Positions 45,644 to 55,646 are shown, numbered from the stretch's first letter. The stretch: DNA of 64,000 bases from CBDATB01 sp965199745 (GCA_965199745.1 CBDATB010000005.1:83272-147271), one strand, 5' to 3'. The notes: generated from the sequence alone by a model not told the origin. Translations and numbers: made by a program.

Positions 45644-46423
45644 ATGAAAATATCTAAATATCATATAAAAAAGGCTTCTTTACACCTAGGTGCTATGGTA
45701 TCGATAGTTATTCTGACCATTATTATTTTCTTTTTTGTTTACTTACCCTACACAACAAAACCCAAAGCCTTAGTAGTTGTTCCCGATGTGCAGGGTAAAT
45801 CATTTGAAGAAGCTGTTTCGTTGCTGTCAAATAATGACCTGAAATATGAAATAGCTGATTCTGATTACTATGCCGATTGGCCGCCAAAAGCCGTGTTATT
45901 ACAGTACCCTAGCAAGCAAGATACGGTAAAAAAAAATAGAAAGATATATTTAACATTAAATAAAAGTAGAGTACCTCATATAATAATTCCTAATATTATA
46001 GATGGTTCTTTAAAAAACGCTAGGCTGCGCTTAAATAGTCATCATTTGACAATAGGAAATATTACTTACGTACGCGATTTAGCTATTAATGCTGTTCTAG
46101 CCATACAAATAAAAGGAAAGAAAATAACTAAAAAAATGATAAGTGAGGGTTATGAAGTACCCATTAACGCGCAAATTGATTTAGTGGTAGGCGATGGATA
46201 TAAGAAACATGTTATCAATATACCAAATTTAATCGGTAGGCCTATAGACGAAGCTGAAAATATTCTGACGAATATAGGACTACGAGTTGGGCAAATCCGT
46301 TATAGGAAAGCCAACGCTTCCGTAGGTGAGGTAATAGACCAGATGCCTGCTGCCGACAGTGTACATACGTTGAGTGTAGGAGCTAAAATAGATCTATGGG
46401 TAACAGAGGACAATACTAACTAA
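45644..46423 (+). CDS. membrane-anchored protein with three PASTA domains
   Basis: 259 residues: a short cytoplasmic N-terminus, one transmembrane helix (about 17-38) and three PASTA repeats at about 45-108, 112-185 and 192-255 (VVPDVQGKSFEEAVSLL; IIPNIIDGSLKNARLRL; NIPNLIGRPIDEAENIL). PASTA domains bind peptidoglycan or muropeptides in kinases and penicillin-binding proteins, but here no kinase or transpeptidase domain is attached. Stand-alone PASTA proteins are common in this phylum and uncharacterised. It is 26 bp before the T9SS cargo gene. Confidence 0.88.
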   Translation: MKISKYHIKKASLHLGAMVSIVILTIIIFFFVYLPYTTKPKALVVVPDVQGKSFEEAVSLLSNNDLKYEIADSDYYADWPPKAVLLQYPSKQDTVKKNRKIYLTLNKSRVPHIIIPNIIDGSLKNARLRLNSHHLTIGNITYVRDLAINAVLAIQIKGKKITKKMISEGYEVPINAQIDLVVGDGYKKHVINIPNLIGRPIDEAENILTNIGLRVGQIRYRKANASVGEVIDQMPAADSVHTLSVGAKIDLWVTEDNTN

Positions 46424-46449
46424 TTAAACATTATTTTTTAATTCAAACA

Positions 46450-48381
46450 ATGATAATTAAGTATCGCATATTGCTTTATCGGTTTATTTTATTTGTTTTT
46501 TTTTCTTCCTTTATAGCTGTTGGGTTTGGGCAGCAGCTTGTGCCTTTGTCAAAACAAGCACTGCACTCGGCTGCACGTATGAGTAGCGTAGCAGAAGATA
46601 CTTTACTATTGCCTTTTTTTGAAGATTTTACAGATACTTTCTATCGGCAAGCTACTATTCCCAATCCTGCTTTATGGCAGCCTGCAAGCGGTGTTACCGT
46701 AAATAATAGTGGAGCAGTAATAGCACCTTCACATAATACGGCAATATTTGACGGAGCAGATGCCGATGGTGTGCCGTACAAGCCCGAAAACGTTTTTAAT
46801 ATAGATACCAATGATGTACTGGTATCTCTTCCCATCAATATAGCTAATGCCAAGCCTAACCATAACCTTCGTTTTACTTTTTATTGGCAGTCTGCCGGTT
46901 TTGCCGAGCAACCTGAAAGTCAAGATTCCTTATTTTTAGATTTCCTTGATACTGCTGGTAACTGGGTGCGGCAATGGCAGGCAGCAGGACAAAATACCAG
47001 TGCATTTTCCCGCCAGTCTATAGATATATGTCTACAATATTTTTCTAATGCATTTTGCTTTCGCTTTATGAATTTTGGCAGACAAGGAGGTGGATTCGAT
47101 CACTGGCACCTTGATTATATACATATTTATGCAGACACACTTGCTGCCAGCATTCCCGCTTATTTTGATGCCACGCTTACCTCTCAGCCAAGATCTTTGT
47201 TTAAGAAATACAGCGCAATACCCAAAAAACAATTACTCGCACGCGACCAAGAAGCACTAGCCGATACAATTGCCTTGCATATGCGAAGTTTACAGCACCT
47301 CAAGGCCGATACTGTCGTACACCATGCCACGCTGAGCTATACCTTGTCCGACAGGTTTATTACACACGATTTGACCACCATTACTTCGGGTACAAACCTC
47401 AGTGATAGTAGCACACTTTTACAGCGCAATGAAACAGTCAGCCTCTACGGTATGCCCAGCCTTTTATCTGATTTGATCATTCGTGATTTTTCTCTAACTC
47501 AAGACTCAACGGCAGCACTAAACGCTACCTTTTATTTGCGCAGTGATGAAAAACAGCAAACCGCCCTGTGGCGAATAGATGAAAAAAAAGATACTATTTT
47601 TTTCTCTTCTCCTAATGATACCTTACGTTTTAGTAGCCCCGTAGGCGATTATTTAGCCTATGACGATGGTAGTGCCGAGTTTGGCTATGAGCTAAAGCAG
47701 CGTTTTGCTACGCTAGCCTATGAATATGAACTTGACACTGAGGACTTACTCACGGCAGTAGATATTTATATCCCTAGGCTAGGACAAGACCTCTCTAATG
47801 AAACTTTCAACTTGATGGTTTGGCAAAATATTAGTACAACAACGAACCAAGCAAACCAAGTGCTGCTCAATGGTTTGAGTACTACAATTGCTTATACGGG
47901 TATTAATGAATTTAGAAGAATTAACCTCAATCAAGCCATACCTTTATCAAAAGGAAAATTCTATATCGGCTACCAGCAAATTTCTGCCGATTTGGTGCCA
48001 ATAGGCTACGATGCCAATACTAACTCAACACCCCGTATTTTTACCAATACCGAAGGACAATGGATATTAGACGAAAGAAATACCGGACATTTGATGCTCC
48101 GACCTGTATTTAAGCTGAATAGTGTGATAACTGCACTAAATCCTCAGCCAAAAAATATTAGCTGTAAAGTATACCCTAATCCTGCCAAAAACTTTCTCAT
48201 CATAGAAGGTAACTTTCAAGAATCTCACCTATATGATATATTAGGCAAAAAAGTGCTTACCAAAATCAATGTAATAAATGAAAAAGAAAAAATAGATATT
48301 TCCTCTCTAAAACAAGGGGTATACTTCTTGAAAGTCTCTAGAGGACAAGATTTTAAAGCATTGAAAGTAATAGTAAAATAA
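46450..48381 (+). CDS. secreted protein with type IX secretion (Por) C-terminal sorting domain
   Basis: 643 residues with a signal peptide (cleavage near GFGQQ) and a long beta-rich middle with no enzyme motif seen (FFEDFTD near the start, LDYIHIYAD around 220). The last 75 residues are a type A sorting domain: KVYPNPAKNFLIIEG, LYDILGKKV and the ISSLKQGVYFLKV ending in LKVIVK. Such cargo is moved across the outer membrane by the type IX system and often anchored on the surface. Its own role is unknown. Likely cotranscribed with the PASTA gene. Confidence 0.85.
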   Translation: MIIKYRILLYRFILFVFFSSFIAVGFGQQLVPLSKQALHSAARMSSVAEDTLLLPFFEDFTDTFYRQATIPNPALWQPASGVTVNNSGAVIAPSHNTAIFDGADADGVPYKPENVFNIDTNDVLVSLPINIANAKPNHNLRFTFYWQSAGFAEQPESQDSLFLDFLDTAGNWVRQWQAAGQNTSAFSRQSIDICLQYFSNAFCFRFMNFGRQGGGFDHWHLDYIHIYADTLAASIPAYFDATLTSQPRSLFKKYSAIPKKQLLARDQEALADTIALHMRSLQHLKADTVVHHATLSYTLSDRFITHDLTTITSGTNLSDSSTLLQRNETVSLYGMPSLLSDLIIRDFSLTQDSTAALNATFYLRSDEKQQTALWRIDEKKDTIFFSSPNDTLRFSSPVGDYLAYDDGSAEFGYELKQRFATLAYEYELDTEDLLTAVDIYIPRLGQDLSNETFNLMVWQNISTTTNQANQVLLNGLSTTIAYTGINEFRRINLNQAIPLSKGKFYIGYQQISADLVPIGYDANTNSTPRIFTNTEGQWILDERNTGHLMLRPVFKLNSVITALNPQPKNISCKVYPNPAKNFLIIEGNFQESHLYDILGKKVLTKINVINEKEKIDISSLKQGVYFLKVSRGQDFKALKVIVK

Positions 48382-48440
48382 TTATGCAACATCAGCTGCT
48401 CGTGTAACAGAAATTGATTGATGGCCTGCTTGTGAAAACT

Positions 48441-48896
48441 TTATCGCTGTAAAGACACTGTATCAATATGAATAGTTACCGGTCCGTCATTAATTAAATG
48501 TACTTGCATATTGGCACCGAACTGACCGGTTTGTATATCTTTATTCATTTTTTTTGCCAGTGCTGCTATCATTTGCTCATAAAGGGTGATGGCTACCTTA
48601 GGGCGGGCTGCCTGAATATAAGAAGGTCTACTGCCTTTTTTAGTATTGGCGCATAAGGTAAACTGGCTAACAAGTAGGATTTCTCCATCAATATCTTTGA
48701 GTGAAAAATTCATCTTGCCTCGCCCATCATTGAAAATACGAAGTTGGACAATTTTATTACTCAAGCAGTCAATGTCTTGTTGCGTGTCGTCTTTGCCGAT
48801 ACCCAGTAAAACCAGTAAACCTTTTCCTATTTTATTCTGTATGTTTCCTTCGATTATTACAGAAGCTTGCGAAACGCGTTGAATGAGTGCAACCAC
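48441..48896 (-). CDS. dtd: D-aminoacyl-tRNA deacylase
   Basis: Removes D-amino acids wrongly loaded on tRNA. 151 residues, the usual size. The catalytic SQFTLCANTKKGSRPSY (SQFT with threonine) and the cross-subunit GPVTIHID (GP-motif) are both intact. It starts 5 bp after the lpxK stop, so both are on one transcript. Confidence 0.95.
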   Translation of the reverse strand: MVALIQRVSQASVIIEGNIQNKIGKGLLVLLGIGKDDTQQDIDCLSNKIVQLRIFNDGRGKMNFSLKDIDGEILLVSQFTLCANTKKGSRPSYIQAARPKVAITLYEQMIAALAKKMNKDIQTGQFGANMQVHLINDGPVTIHIDTVSLQR

Positions 48897-48901
48897 TTTT
48901 T

Positions 48902-49963
48902 TTAAGTTTTTAGTTCCGTTTGTTTAATCTGTTTAGTAACATAATTAAAAATTATGTCTTTTAGCATTTGCTCATTTCTAGGAAAATATACTTCAATAGG
49001 TACATAAAAAAGCGGTATACCCTGTAAGTCTTTTTCAAAATTCTGCAACTTCACTGCGTCTTTTTCAGTAGTGACGACACTTGTATTTTTGGAAAACTTG
49101 CCGTACACCGACCGGATGGTTTCTATACTTTTTAGATCGTACCTAAAATGATCGGGATATTTTAGGTGTTTTAATATGTTGAATCGCGTGGATAGATATC
49201 TGATAAACGGCCCATCGTTGGCAATACCTGTGAGCAAAATAATTTGCTGCCTGAATTTTCGAGAGTGTTTGCCCAAAGGTATGGGCTGTTGATACTGTAT
49301 GCTGCTGAAAAACACCGGAATATTATGGGCTGAATATTTTCTGATAGCCCGACTAATTTCACTTTTTTTGTCTTTGTCAATCTTTTCAGGACACTTGCTT
49401 ACAATGATAAGATCTGCTCTCTTAGCTTCCTTTCGGGATTCTCTAAGCCGACCATAAGGAAGTACATAATCATGGTAAAAAGGACGACTATATTCTGTTA
49501 ATAGTATATTCAATCCCGGTATAAGTACTCGGTGCTGAAAAGCGTCATCTAATAAAATCACTTGAGGTACTGGTTTGTCTATAAGCAAATGAGGAATTGC
49601 TTCTGCTCGGCGATTGGCTACTGCCACTGTTGTCTTAGGTCCGAATTTTTGGTAAAACTGCATAGGCTCATCGCCAATTATTCTGGCATCTACCTCATTT
49701 GTAGCTACAATTAGCCCGTTAGTTTCTCTTCCGTAACCTCGGCTGAGTGTAGCCACTCGATACCGTTTCGACAACAAACGGATTAAATATTCGATATGAG
49801 GACTCTTACCTGTACCACCTACCCGTAAATTACCCACAGCAATTATGGGTAAATCAAAACGGGCGACCGGACGGACATCAATGTTGTATAAGTGATTCCT
49901 GAAACGAGTAATTCCGTTATAGAGTATAGCAAAGGGGTATAGCAAATATTGAAAGAGTACCAT
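48902..49963 (-). CDS. lpxK: tetraacyldisaccharide 4'-kinase
   Basis: Phosphorylates the 4'-position of the lipid A precursor at the inner membrane. The start was placed at ATG 49963 (MVLFQYLLYPFAILYNGIT), which gives the family-typical amphipathic N-terminal helix; a 12-residue extension is open upstream. About 353 residues. The P-loop is VGNLRVGGTGKSPHIEYL, and LLDDAFQHRVL and the late TTEKDAVKL are family blocks. It is far from the other lpx genes, which sit at 60.9-64 kb. Confidence 0.94.
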   Translation of the reverse strand: MVLFQYLLYPFAILYNGITRFRNHLYNIDVRPVARFDLPIIAVGNLRVGGTGKSPHIEYLIRLLSKRYRVATLSRGYGRETNGLIVATNEVDARIIGDEPMQFYQKFGPKTTVAVANRRAEAIPHLLIDKPVPQVILLDDAFQHRVLIPGLNILLTEYSRPFYHDYVLPYGRLRESRKEAKRADLIIVSKCPEKIDKDKKSEISRAIRKYSAHNIPVFFSSIQYQQPIPLGKHSRKFRQQIILLTGIANDGPFIRYLSTRFNILKHLKYPDHFRYDLKSIETIRSVYGKFSKNTSVVTTEKDAVKLQNFEKDLQGIPLFYVPIEVYFPRNEQMLKDIIFNYVTKQIKQTELKT

Positions 49964-50087
49964 GCTTCTGGTAAAACAGGAGTGAAAATTCTCTCTCAAA
50001 TGTATTTTAACTCAAGCGAAAATAGTAATAAAAATACGTTATTTTTGCACGGTAAAAAGTCAATTATTCACTAAGTATTTTTTTACT

Positions 50088-50783
50088 ATGATCGTTATTA
50101 CAGGAGGAAGTAGGGGAATTGGCAAAGCCATTGTCAGACGCTTTTCGGCAGAGGGATATCCTATTGCTACCTGCGGCAGAAATATTGAGAACCTAAATCG
50201 GCTAAAAAAATCCATAGCACAAAAATACAGCCACCAAGTCTACACCTTTCCCGCTGATTTATCCAATAAAAAACAGTGTAAGGCTTTTGGCAAATATGTG
50301 TTAGAACTAAAACAGCCTATTGATTTGCTGGTCAATAATGCTGGTATGTTTATTCCGGGAGAAATACATCGGGAGAAAGAAGGCACATTGGAAAAAATGA
50401 TAGCTACCAACCTTTACAGTGCCTACGACATGACCCGCAGCCTATTACCTGAGATGATGGCAAAAAAAAAAGGACATGTTATTAACATTTGTTCTGTGGC
50501 CAGCATTAGGGCCTACCCCAATGGCAGCACCTACTGCATTGCTAAACATGCAATGTACGGTTTTTCAAAATGCTTGCGTGAAGAGCTAAAGCCGCACGGC
50601 ATTCGTGTAACTACCCTGTTGCCCGGTGCTACACTGACAGAGAGTTGGGAGGGAGTAGACTTGCCTTCCGAGCGTTTTATCCAAGTGGAAGACATAGCCG
50701 AAACGATATATACCTGCTATCAAATGCCTAATACTACAGTACTGGAAGATATTATTATCCGCCCGCAGTTAGGGGATGTTTGA
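50088..50783 (+). CDS. short-chain dehydrogenase/reductase
   Basis: 231 residues, Rossmann-fold NAD(P)-dependent oxidoreductase. Cofactor motif TGGSRGIGKA near the start, NNAGMF, and the catalytic serine, YCIAK tyrosine and lysine at about 140-160. Substrate cannot be told. A run of ten A bases at 50462-50471 lies within the coding sequence. A TATTTTTG -7-like element is at 50040-50047. It converges with the OmpH cluster. Confidence 0.88.
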   Translation: MIVITGGSRGIGKAIVRRFSAEGYPIATCGRNIENLNRLKKSIAQKYSHQVYTFPADLSNKKQCKAFGKYVLELKQPIDLLVNNAGMFIPGEIHREKEGTLEKMIATNLYSAYDMTRSLLPEMMAKKKGHVINICSVASIRAYPNGSTYCIAKHAMYGFSKCLREELKPHGIRVTTLLPGATLTESWEGVDLPSERFIQVEDIAETIYTCYQMPNTTVLEDIIIRPQLGDV

Positions 50784-50794
50784 AAGACTGGCAA

Positions 50795-51316
50795 TTATTT
50801 AGATAGCCTTCGGATGACTTCCTCAGTAATGTCTTCCGTTTCATCTGCATAAAGAAAAGGATAGTTCGCTGCTGCGTTATGCGCAAAGATAAAAGTATAA
50901 TCTTTTTCTTTAGCTACCTGATTAATACCTTCCCTGATTTTATCTATCAAAGGCTGCAATAATTCTGCTTGCTTATTTTGTACGCTTGCCTGTGCTCGTT
51001 GTTCCAGCTCTTGTATACTCTGTTGAAGCCCTTGAATTTCTCTTGCTTTCTCTTCTAAGACTTCAGGAATATAGTTTCGCTGGTTGTCAACAAAATCTTT
51101 GTTCTTCGACTCTAGTTCTTTTTTTTTGGTTTCTACTTGCCCCAGCCATTGTTTAGTATAATTCTCTAAGTTTTTTGAGGTGGCGGTATATTCGGGTAGT
51201 GCAACTAAGATACTATCTGTATTAGCAATACCAATTTTTAAGGTACTTTGTGCATACGAAGAGCTAAACAGAAAAAGCAGGCAAGAACTAATAATTATTT
51301 TCTTATATAACAACAT
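50795..51316 (-). CDS. OmpH/Skp-family periplasmic chaperone, fourth copy
   Basis: About 173 residues. The ATG at 51316 gives a proper signal peptide (MLLYKKIIISSC, cleavage after YAQ); a 15-residue upstream extension is unlikely. The mature N-terminus LKIGIANTDSILVALPEY and the C-terminus PFLYADETEDITEEVIRRL flank a long coiled coil. Skp binds unfolded outer-membrane proteins and delivers them to BamA. It is closest in sequence to the third copy. Last gene of the uppS-bamA block. Confidence 0.88.
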   Translation of the reverse strand: MLLYKKIIISSCLLFLFSSSYAQSTLKIGIANTDSILVALPEYTATSKNLENYTKQWLGQVETKKKELESKNKDFVDNQRNYIPEVLEEKAREIQGLQQSIQELEQRAQASVQNKQAELLQPLIDKIREGINQVAKEKDYTFIFAHNAAANYPFLYADETEDITEEVIRRLSK

Positions 51317-51391
51317 ATGAATGACAATTTTGGGCTGGTGAATTTTAAATAATACAAACACAAATAGAAGATATTTACGTTTGGGTGTTCT

Positions 51392-51910
51392 TTATTTTTT
51401 TCCGCCTAACTTTTCTATCACAACATCGGTAATATCATAAGTCTCTTCTGCATAAAGCAGTGGAAAACCAGAAACTGGCTCTTGTTGAATTACGTAAGTA
51501 TAACCGCTTGCTTTGGCTATTTCAGCAATTGCTTCTTTTACTTTTTTGTATAGCGGTGCAAATTCTTTTCCTTGTTTTTCTTGTATTTGCCTTTGCGCTC
51601 TTTGCTGAAACTCTGCCAACTCTCTGTCGAGTTTTTGCAGTTCTCGTTCTTTTTCTTTAACAATTTCAGGTATCCAATCTCTAGCGTTTGTCTGATAATC
51701 CTGATATTTTTGTTGTAATTCTCTTTGCTTATTTTCAGCCTGTGTGGAGAGTTGCTTGGTATAAGATTCTAATATTTTTAGTTTTCCTTGTGTTTCGGGT
51801 AAAGAGAGGACAATACTGTCGGCGTTGGTGTAGGCTATTTTTAGGGGCGACTGAGCATATAAGATTTCTACTGCGGCACAAAAACTCAATAAGAGTAATA
51901 TTTTTTTCAT
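51392..51910 (-). CDS. OmpH/Skp-family periplasmic chaperone, third copy
   Basis: 172 residues, signal peptide cleaved after LYAQ. The LKIAYTNADSIVLSLPE start and FPLLYAEETYDITDVVIEKL end are shared with the fourth copy, so the two form one subtype. The middle is a charged coiled coil (KEKERELQKLDRELAEFQQR). The gap to the fourth copy is 75 bp. Confidence 0.88.
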   Translation of the reverse strand: MKKILLLLSFCAAVEILYAQSPLKIAYTNADSIVLSLPETQGKLKILESYTKQLSTQAENKQRELQQKYQDYQTNARDWIPEIVKEKERELQKLDRELAEFQQRAQRQIQEKQGKEFAPLYKKVKEAIAEIAKASGYTYVIQQEPVSGFPLLYAEETYDITDVVIEKLGGKK

Positions 51911-51973
51911 TGTTTTGTTTATTGAAAATTTTAAAAAAACATGTAAACTGTACTTGTATTAAAAACTATATAT

Positions 51974-52534
51974 TCATCTACCTCTGTCTGCCGGGTCGCC
52001 ATAACCAAGCTCTTCCAATACATAATCCGAATAATCATAACGCGGATTTGTGTATATCATCACATAATCGGCAGCCTTATCGTACATAAATTGTATTCTT
52101 TTCTCTTTACACACTTTAGCTACGACCTCAAATATTTTTTCTTGAATAGGTTTCAGCAATTCTTGTCTTTTTAAAAACAGTAATCCTTCATATCCAAAAG
52201 TTCTGTTTTGGTAGTCTCTCAATGCTTTTTCTTTTTCTGTAATACGTATTTGGTAAGTGGATTTCATTTCTTTCGTAAACAGCACCTCTTCTTCTAGATA
52301 AGATCTTTCCAGGCTATCTAGCTGCTGCTTTTGTGAGAGTATGTCCTTATTCCATTTCTTTGCTAAGCGTTCTACTTCTGTCAAGGCTTCAGCATATTCG
52401 GGCATTTGTCTCATAATATATTCTGAGTCTATATAGCCAAAACGTTGGGCATGCAAAGGTAATAAGTCAAATATAAAGCTAAGTAAGATGAGCTTTTTTA
52501 AGACAATATTAACATACTTTAATATTTTTATCAT
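51974..52534 (-). CDS. OmpH/Skp-family periplasmic chaperone, second copy
   Basis: 186 residues with a signal peptide cleaved near LHAQ. The mature protein begins RFGYIDSEYIMRQMPEYAEAL and ends with FMYDKAADYVMIYTNPRYDYSDYVLEEL, close to the first copy. Coiled coil between. Its ATG overlaps the last base of the first copy's stop, so translation is coupled. Confidence 0.88.
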   Translation of the reverse strand: MIKILKYVNIVLKKLILLSFIFDLLPLHAQRFGYIDSEYIMRQMPEYAEALTEVERLAKKWNKDILSQKQQLDSLERSYLEEEVLFTKEMKSTYQIRITEKEKALRDYQNRTFGYEGLLFLKRQELLKPIQEKIFEVVAKVCKEKRIQFMYDKAADYVMIYTNPRYDYSDYVLEELGYGDPADRGR

Positions 52535-53085
52535 TACTGTTCTTTTTCTTGTTTTTTGGGCAGTAACAAAGCTAAAACATCTTCTGTATAGTTGTATCCG
52601 GGGTCGGAATAAATCATGAGTAAGCCGGCAGATTTATCAAACATAATTGCCAAACGATTATTTCTGGCAACTCTTCTTACCGCGTTGTATACTCTCTTTT
52701 CTACCAACCGCATAAGTTCCAACCGCTTGCGAAATAGTAAGCCCTTGTAGCCAAAAACATGATTTTCTAATGCTTGTAGTTCTTTTTCTGTACGAAAAAT
52801 TTCCTCTGTTTTGCCTATCTGCTGGGATTTCGTAAGTAAGACTTTAACAGCGTAATACTCGTCTCTGAGTTGATTCAGTCCTGTTTTTTTATCATCTATC
52901 TGCCTAAGCCACTTCGATACTTGTTCTTGCAGTGCTTGCCGGGCGACTTTATATTCAGGCAATTGTTCGAGAACAATTTCAGAATCTATATAGCCAAATT
53001 TTTGTGCAGTAGCAGGCATATAAAGGCATAAAAAAAATACTGTTGTTAATAACAAGCGGCAGCACAGGGTGAGCAAAGACCTCAT
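52534..53085 (-). CDS. OmpH/Skp-family periplasmic chaperone, first copy
   Basis: About 183 residues. The ATG at 53085 gives a good signal peptide (MRSLLTLCCRLL, cleaved near ATAQ); an upstream start at 53133 would overlap the bamA stop. The mature start KFGYIDSEIVLEQLPEYKVA and the MFDKSAGLLMIYSDPGYNYTEDV end define the same subtype as the second copy. It directly follows bamA, the partner that receives Skp clients. Confidence 0.88.
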   Translation of the reverse strand: MRSLLTLCCRLLLTTVFFLCLYMPATAQKFGYIDSEIVLEQLPEYKVARQALQEQVSKWLRQIDDKKTGLNQLRDEYYAVKVLLTKSQQIGKTEEIFRTEKELQALENHVFGYKGLLFRKRLELMRLVEKRVYNAVRRVARNNRLAIMFDKSAGLLMIYSDPGYNYTEDVLALLLPKKQEKEQ

Positions 53086-53132
53086 ATCAACGCTATGCAC
53101 ACACACTTGGTAATATAGAAGACCCCGCAACA

Positions 53133-55646
53133 TTATCTGAGAAGTTGCCCAATAGTAAAGTGAAATTGTGGTCCGTTAGCCTCACTTCTACCAGGTATGT
53201 TATCAAAACCTATTGCATAATCGAAGCCGAGCATGCCGAAAGCCGGCATAAAAATTCTTGCGCCAAGACCTGCCGAACGATTTACACGAAAAGGGTCAAA
53301 CTCTTGTATTGACCCCCAGTTATTTCCTGCTTCTAAAAATGTTAGTAAATAAATAGTAGCATTTGGGTTTAGTGAAACAGGGTAGCGTAACTCTAAAACG
53401 TATTTGGCAAAAGCCACACCGCCTATATCTGATGAATTTAACGGAACAATAGAATTATTTTTATAGCCTCTCAAACCGATAATGTCGGTTGCCAAAAACT
53501 GCGCATTTTGCGTAAGTCCATCACCTCCTAATATGAACCGATTAAATCGGGTTACTGGTAAGTTGCGTTGATATGAGTTGACAAAACCATAGTGCAACCT
53601 AGCATTTAATACTAGTTTGTCAACAATTTGTAGGAACCATGAATTATCGAAAATATATTTATGATATTCTACCAGTCTCTCTTGTGAGTTATTATTGTTA
53701 ACCTCGCCGTTATTAGTGCTGGAAAGAAGAGAATAAGGTGGAGTAAAAGTAGCACTTAGTGATATAGAAGAACCGCTTCTGGGGTAAATAGGGTTATCAA
53801 TACTATTACGGGCAAAAGTGAGGTTATAAGTAAAATTTAGAGACTCTCCGTTTAGTGGATCACTGTTTGAAAAGTTAAACCAATTATTATTATCATACAA
53901 TAAAAAACTTAAAGAGTGGCTCATTGTAAAAAAATCATCAGGAAATTTTAGTCGTTTACCTAACACCAGTGTAATACCGGAAATGACCTGACTTCTATCT
54001 ACTTGACCGCTTCTGTTAAATATTCTTTGACGGGAATTTTGCAAGCTCACCGAAAAAGAATTGGGTTGCCTTCCGCCTAACCAAGGCTCGGTAAAAGTTA
54101 GAGAATAAGTCTGAAACCGACGTCCGTTGGCTTGTAACCTCAGCGAAAGGCGCTGTCCGTCGCCAGCGGGTAGAGGCCGCCAAGATTTAAAATCAGTAAA
54201 TTTTCTGATCGAAAAGTTATTAAAAGTCAAACCCACTGTACCCACAAAACCAAAGGCACCACCCCATCCGCCAGATAGTTCGATTTGATCGTTGGGACGT
54301 TCGGCGAGGTCGTATTCTATATCAACACTTCCGTCTGCGAGGTTGGGCTTGGGGTTAAGTCCCATTTGCTCAGGGTCGAAGTATCCTAAAGTAGAGAGTT
54401 CTCTTTGTGTTCTGATGAGTTGTGAACGGCTGAATTTCTCACCCGGTAGCGTTCTAATTTCTCTATAAACAACATGGTCGTTAGTTTTGGTATTACCATT
54501 AACAACTACTTTGTTAATATTAGCTTGCTCTCCTTCATATACCCTCATTTCTATATCCAAAGAGTCGTCCTCTACTAAGACTTCTACGGGTCTGATAGAG
54601 AAAAATAAGTAGCCATCATCCATATACAACGAAGTAACATCGGTGCCTGTGGGGTTAAAGTTGAGACGTTTATTGAGATCTTCGGGGTTATATACATCTC
54701 CTTTTTTAATTCCTAATATTCTGGCAAGCGTTTGGTCGTCATATTTATAATTACCAGTCCAATAAACATTTCTATAGTAAAACCTAGGTCCTTCATGAAT
54801 TTTTATATTGATGGCTACCCTTTGCTGATTGACCTCATAGACACTGTCATAGGATATTTTGGCGTCTTTATAGCCCTGCTGATTATAGAAAGTTATCAAT
54901 TTTTTCTTATCTTCTTCATAGGTATCAGCAATGTATTTGGAAGGCTTAAAAATTCTGATAAAGTGCTTTTCTTTGGTCTTTTTTAATTTTCTCTTCACTT
55001 TTTTATCACTGAGAGCGGTATTACCTTCAATATTGATAGCTGCTATTCTTACTTTTTTCTTTTTATCTATATCAATATTGAGAATTGTGCTATTGGAAAA
55101 AATAGTATCTTTTTGACGTGATATAGTTACTTGAGTATTTTTAAAACCTTTTTCTGCATAGTAGTTATAGATAACATTTTTAGCATTTTTCAGGGCCACA
55201 TCTGTAACTATGCGCCCGCGTATAAGGCTTATTTTTTCCGATAAGGTTGTTTGTTGTGATTTGGGGATTCCCGAAAAAGTAAAACGAGACAGTCGAGGAC
55301 GCTCTTTCAAATCTATTTGTAGATATGCCTTTTCTTGTATTATTTCAGTAACATGTATTTGCACATCACCCAGTATTCCTTGCTTCCAAAGTTTTTTAAT
55401 AGCGTCTGATATGTCGCTGCCGGGAATATTGATTTTTTCACCTGTCCTCAAACCTGATATTGAAATCAATGAGTTTTTGTCAAGGTATTTCACTCCTTCT
55501 ACTTTGATGCTCCCAATAGTATACTCTCGCGGGTTACCATAGTCAATACGATATTTATCTTGGTGGTTAGTAAAATCCAGACCAAGCTGAGCTTGTAAGT
55601 CACATATCATAAAACAAGCTACGCATACATGAGTAAGTCTTACCAT
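53133..55646 (-). CDS. bamA: outer-membrane protein assembly factor BamA
   Basis: Central insertase for outer-membrane beta-barrels. 837 residues: a signal peptide, about five POTRA repeats (residues 40-430; IGSIKVEGVKYLDKNSLI, RIAAINIEGNTALSDKKVK, INKVVVNGNTKTNDHVV) and a C-terminal 16-strand barrel. Barrel hallmarks include the lid-lock-like DIIGLRGYKNNS and the terminal strand GPQFHFTIGQLLR. Preceded by uppS (67 bp) and followed by four skp-like genes. This order is the phylum-typical assembly cluster, here enlarged. Confidence 0.95.
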   Translation of the reverse strand: MVRLTHVCVACFMICDLQAQLGLDFTNHQDKYRIDYGNPREYTIGSIKVEGVKYLDKNSLISISGLRTGEKINIPGSDISDAIKKLWKQGILGDVQIHVTEIIQEKAYLQIDLKERPRLSRFTFSGIPKSQQTTLSEKISLIRGRIVTDVALKNAKNVIYNYYAEKGFKNTQVTISRQKDTIFSNSTILNIDIDKKKKVRIAAINIEGNTALSDKKVKRKLKKTKEKHFIRIFKPSKYIADTYEEDKKKLITFYNQQGYKDAKISYDSVYEVNQQRVAINIKIHEGPRFYYRNVYWTGNYKYDDQTLARILGIKKGDVYNPEDLNKRLNFNPTGTDVTSLYMDDGYLFFSIRPVEVLVEDDSLDIEMRVYEGEQANINKVVVNGNTKTNDHVVYREIRTLPGEKFSRSQLIRTQRELSTLGYFDPEQMGLNPKPNLADGSVDIEYDLAERPNDQIELSGGWGGAFGFVGTVGLTFNNFSIRKFTDFKSWRPLPAGDGQRLSLRLQANGRRFQTYSLTFTEPWLGGRQPNSFSVSLQNSRQRIFNRSGQVDRSQVISGITLVLGKRLKFPDDFFTMSHSLSFLLYDNNNWFNFSNSDPLNGESLNFTYNLTFARNSIDNPIYPRSGSSISLSATFTPPYSLLSSTNNGEVNNNNSQERLVEYHKYIFDNSWFLQIVDKLVLNARLHYGFVNSYQRNLPVTRFNRFILGGDGLTQNAQFLATDIIGLRGYKNNSIVPLNSSDIGGVAFAKYVLELRYPVSLNPNATIYLLTFLEAGNNWGSIQEFDPFRVNRSAGLGARIFMPAFGMLGFDYAIGFDNIPGRSEANGPQFHFTIGQLLR

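Noticed and set aside
50462..50471. Run of ten A bases in the SDR gene as a frameshift site
   Set aside because: The frame is intact and the sequence encodes the expected lysines; slippage cannot be judged from one sequence.
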